Shown here: positions 9,576-18,545 of the stretch, piece by piece | Layout of the letters: the number at the start of each line of letters is the position of its first letter | Position numbering within the stretch: position 1 is the stretch's first letter | Assembly: GCA_002390425.1 (NCBI GenBank) | Contig: DGPL01000029.1 | Location: 62,001-126,000, forward strand | Source of the DNA: Kordiimonadaceae bacterium UBA4441 | Lineage (GTDB): Bacteria; Pseudomonadota; Alphaproteobacteria; Sphingomonadales; Emcibacteraceae | Direction of reading: 5' to 3' | DNA: 64,000 nt | Notes under the pieces: generated by a model | What the model was told of the DNA's origin: nothing | Database searches by the model: none | The model's input: only the letters and a program-made list of their open reading frames with translations | Translations under genes and position numbers: made by a program

Positions 9576-10412
9576 ATGGACGTTAAATCAAATCACAAAT
9601 GCTTTGGTGGCGAAGTTCGATATTATAGCCATCAAGCAAATAGCACGAAATGCGAAATGAATTTCAGCATCTTTATTCCACCACAAGCGGAGAAAAGTAA
9701 ATGTCCTGCGCTTTTTTATCTGGCTGGTTTAACGTGTACTGAAGACAACTTTACCACTAAGGCGGGCGCTTATCAGTTGGCCGCTGAACTGGGCATGATC
9801 CTTATTGCGCCAGACACTTCGCCCAGAGGTAATGCCGTACCAGATGAAGAGGGATGGGATTTTGCAAAAGGAGCGGGATTTTATGTTGATGCTACCGAAG
9901 CGCCATGGGACATAAATTATAATATGTATAGTTATATAAGTGATGAATTATATAATTTAATCTTAGACAACTTTGAAGTTGATGCTAAACGTGTTGGTAT
10001 TTTTGGCCATTCAATGGGTGGGCACGGTGCTTTAACAATCTATCTAAAGAATAAAGAGAGGTTTCGCTCTGTTTCTGCCTTTGCGCCAATTGTAAACCCT
10101 ATGAATTGTCCATGGGGTCATAAGGCGCTTGGCAATTATATTGGTGATGACCGTAAGGATTGGGCCAACTATGACGCATGTGACTTAGTTAGAAAGGATC
10201 AATATGCGTCTGAAAATCCAGAAATACTTATAGATCAAGGGCTTTCTGATCCCTTTCTAGAAAGCCAACTTATGCCAGAAAACTTTGAGAAAGCTTGCGC
10301 AGATGTCCATCAAAAAGTGAACATTAGACGTCATGAAGGCTATGATCATGGGTATTTTTTCATATCCACTTTTGTCGATGATCATCTAAAACATCACGCA
10401 GCGATATTATAA
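9576..10412 (+). CDS. fghA: S-formylglutathione hydrolase
   Basis: Esterase D-type serine hydrolase that splits S-formylglutathione into formate and glutathione, the second step of glutathione-dependent formaldehyde oxidation. The nucleophile elbow is FGHSMGGHGAL near residue 147. The catalytic Asp is in IDQGLSDPF and the His in GYDHGYFF near the C-terminus. Family motifs include YLAGLTCTEDNF and the GNAVPDE region. I place the start at the ATG at 9576, one base after the frmA stop. An upstream in-frame start at 9537 would overlap frmA and add 13 unconserved residues. The length of 278 residues is normal. The stop overlaps the fdsG start (TAATG), implying translational coupling. Confidence 0.96.
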   Translation: MDVKSNHKCFGGEVRYYSHQANSTKCEMNFSIFIPPQAEKSKCPALFYLAGLTCTEDNFTTKAGAYQLAAELGMILIAPDTSPRGNAVPDEEGWDFAKGAGFYVDATEAPWDINYNMYSYISDELYNLILDNFEVDAKRVGIFGHSMGGHGALTIYLKNKERFRSVSAFAPIVNPMNCPWGHKALGNYIGDDRKDWANYDACDLVRKDQYASENPEILIDQGLSDPFLESQLMPENFEKACADVHQKVNIRRHEGYDHGYFFISTFVDDHLKHHAAIL

Positions 10413-10882
10413 TGGAAGCAAACATGGTAAATACTGATAAAGCCGTTGAAGTTATTAACCAGTATATAGATATACCAGGTGGCCTACTTGAATGTTTGCA
10501 CGGAATTCAGTCAGTATTTGGATTTGTACCTAAAGAAACGATCGATGATATCGCGGATGGATTTAATATTTCCAGAGCAGAAGTGCACGGTGTCATAAGT
10601 TATTACCATGATTTCAAAACATCTCCCCGTGGAAAAAAAGTCGTGCGCATTTGTCAGGCGGAAGCGTGTCAGTCAATGGGATCACGTGATTTAACCAGAC
10701 GAGTTGAGGAAATACTTGGGGTAAAAATTGACGAAACTCGTGTAGACGGCGCTGTTTCGCTTGAGACGGTATATTGTTTTGGCAATTGTGCGCTATCCCC
10801 AAATGTAGAAATTGATGGCAAACTTCATGCGCGAGTGACTTCAGACAACTTTGAGAAGTTGGTTAAAGGAGAAGAGGCGTGA
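10412..10882 (+). CDS. fdsG: NAD-dependent formate dehydrogenase, gamma subunit (NuoE-like)
   Basis: Thioredoxin-fold 2Fe-2S subunit of soluble formate dehydrogenase, homologous to NuoE/HoxE. It works next to FdsB in the diaphorase half that reduces NAD+. Cluster ligands are visible as CQAEAC (C-x4-C, near residues 86-91) and CFGNC (C-x3-C, near 127-131). The 156-residue length is usual. The start overlaps the fghA stop; a second in-frame ATG four codons on (MVNTDKAV) is possible. The last bases overlap the GTG of fdsB. The neighbours decide the assignment to formate dehydrogenase rather than to complex I. Confidence 0.93.
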   Translation: MEANMVNTDKAVEVINQYIDIPGGLLECLHGIQSVFGFVPKETIDDIADGFNISRAEVHGVISYYHDFKTSPRGKKVVRICQAEACQSMGSRDLTRRVEEILGVKIDETRVDGAVSLETVYCFGNCALSPNVEIDGKLHARVTSDNFEKLVKGEEA

Positions 10883-12375
10883 CTGTAACAGTATATGTTC
10901 CTCGTGATACAGCATCTATCAGTATGGGTGCGGATGATGTGGCGAAGGCTATTTCTGACTTGCCAGAAGATATTAAAGTTGTCCGAAATGGAACATGGGG
11001 AATGACATATCTTGAGCCACTCATAGAAGTTGAAACGGACAAAGGACGCGTGGCATATGGTCCTGTGACGGTACAGGATATAGAGAGTTTACATCAAGCC
11101 GACTTTTTAAAGGGAGGCCGTCATGTTTTATGTCAGGGCTTGACGCAAGAAATTGAGTATTTGAAAAATCAGGAACGCCTCACTTTCGAGCGATGCGGGT
11201 TAATTGATCCCCTTTCAATAGACGACTATCTGGAAAATGACGGGTTTCTGGGCCTTAAGCGTGCTTTAAAGTTGTCTGAGAAAGAAATTATCGATGACGT
11301 CATGACGTCAGGGTTGCGCGGACGGGGCGGCGCTGCCTTTCCAACAGGGATCAAGTGGAACACAGTTTATGAGGCACAAAGCGATCAAAAATATATTTGC
11401 TGTAATGCCGATGAAGGGGACAGCGGGACTTTTTCAGATCGTATTTTAATGGAAAGTGACCCCTTTTGTCTTATCGAAGGGATGATTATTGCTGGCTTGG
11501 CTGTTGGTGCGACCAAAGGGTATATTTACTTGAGGAGCGAGTATCCTTTATGTAAAGTCGTCTTAAATGATGCCATCAAAATCGCAGAAGAACATAATTA
11601 TCTTGGTTTTGATATTTTAGGGAGCGGTTCTGACTTCTTTCTTGAAGTTAGAATTGGAGCGGGTTCTTATGTTTGCGGTGAAGAAACAGCCATGCTTGAA
11701 AGCTTGGAAGGGAAACGTGGTATGGTGCGAGCAAAGCCACCACTTCCTGCGCATGTCGGTTTATTTGGAAAGCCTACGGTCATTAATAATGTTTTGACGC
11801 TGGCAAGTATCCCTATCATCATGTCTAAAGGTGGCGATTATTACAAAGATTTCGGAATTGGACGATCTCGTGGTACAATTGCTTTTCAATTAACGGGAAA
11901 TGTCAAGTGTGGCGGCTTAGTGGAAAAAGCATTTGGAATAACACTTGGTGAAATGATTAATGAATTTGGGCAAGGTACTTATTCTGGTAAAAATGTGAAA
12001 GCCGTTCAAGTTGGCGGACCATTAGGGGCGTACATTCCACCACAAGAGTTCGATTTATCGCTTGATTATGAAGCCTTTTCAGAGGCTGACGCGGTTTTGG
12101 GGCATGGTGGCATAGTTGTCTTTGACGAAACGGCTGATATGAAAGAACAAGCTAAATTTGCCTTTGATTTTTGTGTAATCGAAAGCTGCGGAAAATGTAC
12201 GCCATGCCGAATTGGATCAACTAGGGGGTCTGAGTTGATTGATAAAGGCAACTTTGAATTAATGAGAGAACTTTGTGATTTAATGGATAGTTCATCATTA
12301 TGCGCAATGGGTGGCATGACACCAATTCCGGTAAAAAGTGCATTAAAACATTGGGAAAATGATTTCAAAGATTAG
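10879..12375 (+). CDS. fdsB: NAD-dependent formate dehydrogenase, beta subunit (NuoF-like)
   Basis: Flavoprotein subunit carrying FMN, a 4Fe-4S cluster and the NAD site; it passes formate-derived electrons to NAD+. A short thioredoxin-like N-terminal part is followed by the NuoF core: GLRGRGGAAFPTGIKW (NAD/FMN loop), NADEGDSGTFSDR, GAGSYVCGEETA, and the iron-sulfur motif ESCGKCTPCRIG with SLCAMGG near the end. It has 498 residues. The start is GTG overlapping the fdsG stop, with AAAGGAGAAG just upstream supporting that choice. The fused thioredoxin-like N-terminus is typical of Fds/Hox-type beta subunits and not of NuoF. Confidence 0.94.
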   Translation: MTVTVYVPRDTASISMGADDVAKAISDLPEDIKVVRNGTWGMTYLEPLIEVETDKGRVAYGPVTVQDIESLHQADFLKGGRHVLCQGLTQEIEYLKNQERLTFERCGLIDPLSIDDYLENDGFLGLKRALKLSEKEIIDDVMTSGLRGRGGAAFPTGIKWNTVYEAQSDQKYICCNADEGDSGTFSDRILMESDPFCLIEGMIIAGLAVGATKGYIYLRSEYPLCKVVLNDAIKIAEEHNYLGFDILGSGSDFFLEVRIGAGSYVCGEETAMLESLEGKRGMVRAKPPLPAHVGLFGKPTVINNVLTLASIPIIMSKGGDYYKDFGIGRSRGTIAFQLTGNVKCGGLVEKAFGITLGEMINEFGQGTYSGKNVKAVQVGGPLGAYIPPQEFDLSLDYEAFSEADAVLGHGGIVVFDETADMKEQAKFAFDFCVIESCGKCTPCRIGSTRGSELIDKGNFELMRELCDLMDSSSLCAMGGMTPIPVKSALKHWENDFKD

Positions 12376-12390
12376 AATTTGAGAAAAGCT

Positions 12391-15195
12391 ATGACTTACG
12401 AACATGACATTGATTACGGCACGCCGGCGAAAAAAACGGATAAGGCAGTTACTGTAGAGATCGATGGCAGAACCATTACGGTTCCGGAAGGAACCTCTGT
12501 AATGAGGGCCGCACGTGAAGGCGGGGTTGATATTCCAAGTCTTTGTGCGACAGACAGTATTAAAGAATATGGTTCATGCCGTTTATGTTTGATTGAAGTT
12601 GATGGCGTAAGAGGCACACCAGCATCTTGTACCACGCCCGTTTCAGAAGGAATGTCGGTTAAGACAACTTCGGATCGATTAACGCAGCTTCGCCGAGGTA
12701 TAATGGAATTATACATATCAGATCATCCAGATGATGATAGTCCTCTTCATGATATGGCACGTCTCGTGGGGCTTGAAGGAAATCGATACGGCAAAGATGG
12801 ACATAATCATCTCAAAACCATTATTGATGATAGTAATCCCTATTTTAGTTTTGACCCGGCAAAATGTATATTATGCGCTCGTTGCGTACGTGCTTGTGAG
12901 GAAGTTCAAGGTACTTTTGCATTAACAATAGATGGCCGTGGATTTGATAGTAAAATTGCCGCTGGTACGGATCAGGACTTTTTATCATCGGATTGTGTAT
13001 CCTGTGGTGCCTGTGTTCAGGCATGCCCGACGGACAGCTTATTTGAAAAACGTGCAATGGAAATGGGTAAACCAGAGAAAACAGTGATTACAACCTGTGC
13101 CTATTGTGGTGTTGGTTGTGGTTTTAAAGCAGAAGTGAAAAATGATGAAGTCGTTAGTATGATGCCGTGGAAAGAGGGTCAGGCTAATCAAGGGCATTCT
13201 TGTGTTAAAGGGCGATTTGCATGGGATTATGCTATTCATGAAGACCGTATTTTAAATCCCATGATCCGCGAAAATATTACGGATCCATGGCAAAAAGTTG
13301 GCTGGGACGAAGCGATTGATTTTGCAGCCAAACGTTTAATGGATATTCAGAAAGAACATGGACGTAAATCAATTGGCGGCATAACGTCATCACGCTGCAC
13401 AAACGAAGAAGTTTTTGTTGTACAAAAACTCATACGGGCTGGATTTAAAAATAATAATGTGGATACCTGTGCGCGTGTTTGTCATTCACCAACAGGATAT
13501 GGACTTCGCGAAACGTTAGGCACGTCGGCAGGTACACAAACATTTGACAGTGTTATGGATACGGATGTGATGATGGTTATTGGCGCTAACCCGCCGGATG
13601 CACACCCCGTATTTGCGAGCCAAATGAAAAGACGACTTCGTGAAGGAGCAAAATTAATTGTTATTGATCCACGTAAAACGGGTCTCGTTAAATCACCGCA
13701 TGTGAAAGCAGACTTCCATCTTCCGCTTCAGCCGGGTACCAATGTGGCCATGATCAATGCCATTGCACACACGGTCATGACTGAAGGGTTGATGAATCAA
13801 GATTATATTAATGAGCGCTGTGATACCGATGCTTTTAATGATTGGCTCGATTTTATTATTCAACCGCAAAACAGCCCAGAAGTTGTTAGTGAATATACTG
13901 GAGTAAATGCCGAAGATATCAGAGAAGCAGCCAGGCTTTATGCTACGGGTGGTAATGCGGCCATTTATTATGGTCTCGGAGTGACAGAGCATTCACAAGG
14001 ATCCACCATGGTGATTGGCATGGCGAACCTTGCAATGGCAACTGGTAATATTGGAAGATTGGGTGTGGGGGTGAATCCGTTACGGGGGCAAAACAATGTA
14101 CAAGGTTCATGCGATATGGGATCATTCCCCCATGAGTTTCCAGGCTATCGTCCCGTTGGTAATGACGAAGCGCGCGGAGAGTTTGAAGAAGAGTGGGGTG
14201 TGGATCTTGATCCTGTTCCTGGTTACCGAATACCGAACATGTTTGATGCAGCGGTCGATGGGAAATATAAAGCCATGTATATTCAAGGCGAAGATGTTGC
14301 CCAATCAGACCCAAACACCCATCATGTCGAAGCGGCGATGAATGCTCTGGATCTATTAATCGTGCAGGACTTATTTCTTAATGAAACGGCACGTTTTGCG
14401 CATGTATTCTTCCCTGGCACATCCTTTTTAGAGAAAAACGGCACATTCACAAACGCCGAACGCCGAATTAGTCGCGTACGTAAAGTCATGGAACCCGTTC
14501 AAGGCATGGACGAATGGGAAATCACATGCCGTCTTGGACGTGCCATGGGATATGATATGCATTATAATAATGCCTCAGAAATTATGGATGAGATTGCACG
14601 ATTAACGCCGACTTTTAGAAATGTGAGTTTTGATTTATTGGATGAAAAGGGATCAGTACAATGGCCATGCAATGAAAAAGCGCCAGAAGGGACGCCAATT
14701 ATGCATATTGATGGTTTTGTGCGGGGAAAAGGCAATTTTATATTAACGGAATATGTGCCGACCACTGAGCGTTCAACGCGTAAATTCCCACTTATTCTAA
14801 CCACTGGACGGATATTAAGCCAATATAACGTCGGGGCGCAGACAAGGCGCACAAAAAATAATGTATGGCATGATAAAGACGTTCTGGATATTCATCCTCA
14901 CGATGCTGAAAACAGAGGTATCGTTGATGGTGATATGGTTATGATACAAAGTCGCATGGGTGAAACGGTGCTCGAAGCGAGAATAACCGAAAATATGCAG
15001 CCGGGTGTTGTTTATACCACATTCCATATGCCAGAATCGGGTGCGAATATAATTACGACGGATAATAGTGATTGGGCGACGTCGTGCCCTGAATATAAAG
15101 TGACTGCAGTTGAAGTGCGTCAAACAAATAGAAAATCAGATTGGCAGGAAGAGTTTGATGATTTCTCCGAAAGTACACGCCACATCGCGGAATAA
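12391..15195 (+). CDS. fdsA: NAD-dependent formate dehydrogenase, alpha subunit (molybdopterin, catalytic)
   Basis: Catalytic subunit that oxidises formate to CO2 at a Mo-bis(molybdopterin guanine dinucleotide) centre. An N-terminal 2Fe-2S domain (CRLCLIEVDG) is followed by 4Fe-4S ferredoxin motifs (CILCARCVRACEE and CVSCGACVQACP), the Mo4Fe4S motif CAYCGVGCG near residue 235, and the Mo-ligand region CARVCHSPTGYG, where the ligand is Cys rather than selenocysteine. The C-terminal cofactor-binding domain ends the 934 residues. I chose the ATG at 12391 (GAG seven bases before); an in-frame TTG at 12379 is the alternative. Accessory genes fdsC/fdhD and fdsD, usual after fdsA, are absent here. 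Confidence 0.95.
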   Translation: MTYEHDIDYGTPAKKTDKAVTVEIDGRTITVPEGTSVMRAAREGGVDIPSLCATDSIKEYGSCRLCLIEVDGVRGTPASCTTPVSEGMSVKTTSDRLTQLRRGIMELYISDHPDDDSPLHDMARLVGLEGNRYGKDGHNHLKTIIDDSNPYFSFDPAKCILCARCVRACEEVQGTFALTIDGRGFDSKIAAGTDQDFLSSDCVSCGACVQACPTDSLFEKRAMEMGKPEKTVITTCAYCGVGCGFKAEVKNDEVVSMMPWKEGQANQGHSCVKGRFAWDYAIHEDRILNPMIRENITDPWQKVGWDEAIDFAAKRLMDIQKEHGRKSIGGITSSRCTNEEVFVVQKLIRAGFKNNNVDTCARVCHSPTGYGLRETLGTSAGTQTFDSVMDTDVMMVIGANPPDAHPVFASQMKRRLREGAKLIVIDPRKTGLVKSPHVKADFHLPLQPGTNVAMINAIAHTVMTEGLMNQDYINERCDTDAFNDWLDFIIQPQNSPEVVSEYTGVNAEDIREAARLYATGGNAAIYYGLGVTEHSQGSTMVIGMANLAMATGNIGRLGVGVNPLRGQNNVQGSCDMGSFPHEFPGYRPVGNDEARGEFEEEWGVDLDPVPGYRIPNMFDAAVDGKYKAMYIQGEDVAQSDPNTHHVEAAMNALDLLIVQDLFLNETARFAHVFFPGTSFLEKNGTFTNAERRISRVRKVMEPVQGMDEWEITCRLGRAMGYDMHYNNASEIMDEIARLTPTFRNVSFDLLDEKGSVQWPCNEKAPEGTPIMHIDGFVRGKGNFILTEYVPTTERSTRKFPLILTTGRILSQYNVGAQTRRTKNNVWHDKDVLDIHPHDAENRGIVDGDMVMIQSRMGETVLEARITENMQPGVVYTTFHMPESGANIITTDNSDWATSCPEYKVTAVEVRQTNRKSDWQEEFDDFSESTRHIAE

Positions 15196-15201
15196 AGCGT
15201 A

Positions 15202-16065
15202 GTGGAATTCTATGTCGTAGAAGCGATCCTCGGTGCCATGATGTTTGGCATTGGTGGTGTCTTTTTCAAATGGAATGCCCATCATAAAGGCGATGAAGAT
15301 TGGTTCTTTTCTGGTCTTTATTTGGTTGGCTCTCTTTGTTTCTTTATAAATGCCTTTTCCACATTACCAACCGATGATTATCTAATTTATATTATAATGG
15401 CGGCGCTTATTGGTCTTGGTTCGGCGGGTGGTAACTATGCTTTTTCAATAGGATTGAAACACGGACCAGCTGGGCTATCTTCTTCATTTGCTAAATCCAA
15501 CATTATCATCGTCATTCTATTATCCTCGCTTTATTATGGCGAAAAAATTGGCATTCTAGAAAGCGCAGGGATATTTCTCATTCTTTTGGCTATGTTGGTT
15601 GTAAACATGAAAATGAAAGGCAAACAAAGAAGTGTATCGCGTATTTGGTTTTTACTTATGCTTTCTTGTATGTTTCTGCTTTCCTTTAGAAACGGGGGAT
15701 TAAAAATTGCCGAAGAATTACAGATTTCAAGCTCAGCGGTATTAGCTCTCGCATATTTTTATTGTGCTGTTTATTTTTTCTCGCGTGTCTTTATGAAAAG
15801 AAATCGCTCGTGGCCTAGCGAAAAGTCAAAATCGCATATCTTTTTAATTGGGGGTATTACCGGAACCGTTTCATTCGCCGGATTATATTTTTATGCTGCG
15901 GCGCTTAATAAAGGGCCAGGCAGCATTGTTGTCACGTTATTTTCCTTAGACATGATTTTTATTTTGATATTATCATATCTAATTTTTGGTGAGAGGTTGA
16001 ACCGAAATCAGAAATTGGGCTTTATACTTTCTGCAACTGGGTTTTTACTAATTGGGTTACAATAG
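15202..16065 (+). CDS. DMT/EamA family transporter
   Basis: Integral membrane protein of 287 residues with about ten hydrophobic segments arranged as two EamA repeats (first half ending around MLVVNMKMK, second starting at VSRIWFLLMLSC). The first repeat holds LKHGPAGLSSSFAKSNIIIV and YYGEKIGILESAGIFLIL; the second has the matching LNKGPGSIVVTLFSLDMIF and IFGERLNRNQKLGF. The start is GTG six bases after the fdsA stop, so it may be co-transcribed with the formate dehydrogenase genes, but its ribosome site is weak. The substrate is unknown; formate export is not implied by the family. It converges on ribA with a 9-base overlap. Confidence 0.85.
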   Translation: MEFYVVEAILGAMMFGIGGVFFKWNAHHKGDEDWFFSGLYLVGSLCFFINAFSTLPTDDYLIYIIMAALIGLGSAGGNYAFSIGLKHGPAGLSSSFAKSNIIIVILLSSLYYGEKIGILESAGIFLILLAMLVVNMKMKGKQRSVSRIWFLLMLSCMFLLSFRNGGLKIAEELQISSSAVLALAYFYCAVYFFSRVFMKRNRSWPSEKSKSHIFLIGGITGTVSFAGLYFYAAALNKGPGSIVVTLFSLDMIFILILSYLIFGERLNRNQKLGFILSATGFLLIGLQ

Positions 16066-17181
16066 ATGACCGGAACGCTTCTTTTTGGTTTTTAAATAAA
16101 GATCATTATGATTATTTGAGGGGAATTTATGAGCGACACTTTCAGAAACAATAATATCGCAATTTTCTAGTCCCGTTACCTTATCAGGATTATTGGTCAG
16201 AAGCCTTACTTTTCCATAGCCCATTTGTTTAAGCATTTCCGCGGCGGGTTCGAAAATACGCTCATCTGATAAAAACCCTAACCGTTCGTTGGCATCAACT
16301 GTATCAAACCCCTGATCTTGTAAATGATAGGCCCGTAATTTATTGATTAGGCCAATGCCTCTTCCCTCTTGAGCTAGATAAAGAAGGATGCCGCCACCCT
16401 CTTCATTCATATATTTAATGGCGCCACGCATCTGTTCACCACAATCGCATTTTAAAGATCCAAGAAGATCCCCTGTAAAGCATTCTGAATGAATTCGTGT
16501 TAGAACGGGAGCTTCACGTATTGGGTCCCCGACAATAATAGCGAAATGTTCTGTACCACCGTCATCCGGGCGAAACGCAACCATGGTTGTTTGCTCCGCC
16601 CCTTCAAGTGGTACTTTTGCTGATGTCACAATATTAAGTGATAAGGCATCATTGACCGTATAATTCAGGACTTCGTCAACGGTTACAGAAAGAATATCAT
16701 TTTGTTCAATAAGGTGTTCAGGGTTTTCAAGGACAACTGAAAAAACCGCTGCGGGAAGAAGCCGGGCAATTTTGCACATTTTAATACCCGCATCATGAAT
16801 GGCGGTGGGATTATTTTCGGTTACGACAAATGGTCCTCGCATTATTTGCATTAAATCATCTGCGGGGTCCGCCATTGAGGAAATAACGCCGCTATTCATA
16901 TGAGCACTAATTTTAACCAGCGCTACATCACCGGAGCGCGGTGATATTTTTAAGATATTCGCTCGATTATATGTTAATCCAACAAGGGGATCTTCATTAG
17001 AAAGAGCTTTAAGTTGTTTAATTTTCTGGTCTACAATAAGCTCGGCTGAAGTTACAAGATGCGCTTTTTTGCCGTCGGTCACAACAATTATACCCCCGCG
17101 ACGCAGGTCGCCAGCGGCTCTTTCCACTGAGGTAAGATTTTGATTGATCACGGAATTGTTATTCACTTTGAGCCTAAACAT
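16057..17181 (-). CDS. ribA: GTP cyclohydrolase II with divergent N-terminal RibB-like domain
   Basis: Opens GTP to the first committed pyrimidine intermediate of riboflavin synthesis. The C-terminal half (about residues 175-374) is a full RibA: the zinc motif is CFTGDLLGSLKCDCG, followed by LYLAQEGRGIGL, the dimer region DANERLGF and LLTNNPDKV. The first 170 residues follow the RibB pattern only loosely and lack the acidic RibB active-site cluster, so this half is probably not a dihydroxybutanone-phosphate synthase; this architecture is common in alphaproteobacteria. I chose the ATG at 17181; a start at 17265 would run into the divergent regulator gene. Confidence 0.88.
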   Translation of the reverse strand: MFRLKVNNNSVINQNLTSVERAAGDLRRGGIIVVTDGKKAHLVTSAELIVDQKIKQLKALSNEDPLVGLTYNRANILKISPRSGDVALVKISAHMNSGVISSMADPADDLMQIMRGPFVVTENNPTAIHDAGIKMCKIARLLPAAVFSVVLENPEHLIEQNDILSVTVDEVLNYTVNDALSLNIVTSAKVPLEGAEQTTMVAFRPDDGGTEHFAIIVGDPIREAPVLTRIHSECFTGDLLGSLKCDCGEQMRGAIKYMNEEGGGILLYLAQEGRGIGLINKLRAYHLQDQGFDTVDANERLGFLSDERIFEPAAEMLKQMGYGKVRLLTNNPDKVTGLENCDIIVSESVAHKFPSNNHNDLYLKTKKKRSGHLL

Positions 17182-17252
17182 CTTTATTTTAATTTGAATA
17201 TGGTTATACGACTTATATAATATGAAGTTAAGTGTAAAAACAGAGAAACAAC

Positions 17253-17945
17253 ATGACACATACATATAATATACTTCTCGTTGATGATGATGATGATCTG
17301 AGAGAAAACCTTGCGATGCAACTTTCGTTTCACGAAGAGTTCAAAACCCAACAATGTGATAATGGTAAAAGCGGTATAGAAACCGTGAAAGATCAGGATT
17401 TTGATCTGATTATTTTAGATGTTGGACTTCCTGATATTGATGGAAGAGAAGTATGTCGTATGATGAGAAAAACCGGCATTAATACGCCGATCATCATGTT
17501 AACGGCCAATGCATCGGAAGCCGATACAATCCTTGGACTCGATGCAGGTGCAAATGATTATGTCACCAAACCGTTTAAATTTGGCATTCTTTTGGCACGT
17601 GTCCGTGCACATTTAAGACAGCATCTTATTAGCGAAGACGCGAGTTATCCTGTTGGGCATTATGTGTTTAAGCCGGGCGATAAAATCTTAACGGACGAAG
17701 AAACGGGTGAAAAAATACGCCTTACGGAAAAAGAAACGGCCATATTGAAATTTTTAAAACGAGCCGAAGGCGCGACTATATCGCGTGAAAAGTTGCTTAA
17801 TGAAGTTTGGGTTTATAATGCAAATGTCACAACCCACACACTTGAAACGCATGTTTACCGTTTAAGACAAAAAATTGAATCAGACCAGACTAAAGCAAAA
17901 ATCATATTGACGGAATCTGGTGGCTATAGCATTGCGAATAGCTAA
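17253..17945 (+). CDS. OmpR-family response regulator, orphan
   Basis: Two-domain transcription regulator of 230 residues. The receiver domain carries the acidic pocket (VDDDDDL near residue 10), the phospho-acceptor Asp in ILDVGLPD near 55, and the conserved Lys in VTKPF near 105. The winged-helix DNA-binding domain occupies about 130-228, with LTEKETAILKFLKRAEG, SREKLLNEVW and the recognition-helix region THTLETHVYRLRQKIE. No histidine kinase gene lies beside it, so the signal is unknown. It is divergent from ribA across about 70 bases. GAGAAA lies before the start codon. Confidence 0.93.
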   Translation: MTHTYNILLVDDDDDLRENLAMQLSFHEEFKTQQCDNGKSGIETVKDQDFDLIILDVGLPDIDGREVCRMMRKTGINTPIIMLTANASEADTILGLDAGANDYVTKPFKFGILLARVRAHLRQHLISEDASYPVGHYVFKPGDKILTDEETGEKIRLTEKETAILKFLKRAEGATISREKLLNEVWVYNANVTTHTLETHVYRLRQKIESDQTKAKIILTESGGYSIANS

Positions 17946-17999
17946 GAGCCTTCCTGATTTATCTAGACTCTTATCGCGTCCTGATATATCAAGCGCAAC

Positions 18000-18536
18000 A
18001 TGATGTTTGAGATATGTTTTACAAGACGATATTCAATGAGCCACCGGCTTTATAATATAAAGCAGGGTAAATGCTTTGTGCCGCATGGTCATAATGAATT
18101 TGTAAAAGTTCATTTGGTCAGCTTAAATGAAGATAACCTTGATGGGATCTCAAACATGAGCAACCAGTTTGAGACGTTAAAGAAAACGTGGCATAATTGG
18201 ATAGATAATGCAGTTGATCACACAATGCAGTTATCTAGTCGCGACCCGCTTCTTAGCTATTTTAAAGAAAATGAACCTGAAAATTTACCCCGTTTAATGA
18301 TAACGCCAGGGGACCCGACAACAGAGGTTTTGGCAGCGTGTTTCTTTTCCAAAATAAATAGCTTTTTAAAAGCCGAGGGTATTTCTATGAAATGCAATCG
18401 CGTTGAAGTGGAAGAAACGCCAACCAATACTGTTGTTTTTCAAGGGGACCCGGATCAAGCCATATCAATGGGTTCTTATGATGGACTTGATGAGCCATGG
18501 TGGGTGCGTGCAGACATGTCCATAAATGATTTATAA
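18000..18536 (+). CDS. 6-pyruvoyl-tetrahydropterin synthase / QueD family protein
   Basis: Pterin-forming enzyme of the QueD/PTPS fold. The zinc ligands are a His in MSHRL and the pair in HGH. The catalytic Cys is placed as C-x3-HGH (CFVPHGH), the spacing of 6-carboxytetrahydropterin synthases. The NFET-like FETLKKTWHNWIDNAVDHT segment and the C-terminal EVEETPTNT (substrate-binding Glu) also match. At 178 residues it is longer than QueD (about 120-ish) because of a central insertion. Nine bases separate it from a pteridine-reductase-like gene, so its product may be a reduced pterin rather than queuosine precursor. The exact reaction cannot be told from sequence. Confidence 0.8.
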   Translation: MMFEICFTRRYSMSHRLYNIKQGKCFVPHGHNEFVKVHLVSLNEDNLDGISNMSNQFETLKKTWHNWIDNAVDHTMQLSSRDPLLSYFKENEPENLPRLMITPGDPTTEVLAACFFSKINSFLKAEGISMKCNRVEVEETPTNTVVFQGDPDQAISMGSYDGLDEPWWVRADMSINDL

Positions 18537-18545
18537 GGATATCTT

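Noticed and set aside
11290..11320. GATGACGTCATGACGTCAGG-like repeat in fdsB as a regulatory site
   Set aside because: It lies inside the coding sequence and encodes the conserved region before GLRGRGGAAF; the symmetry is probably chance.
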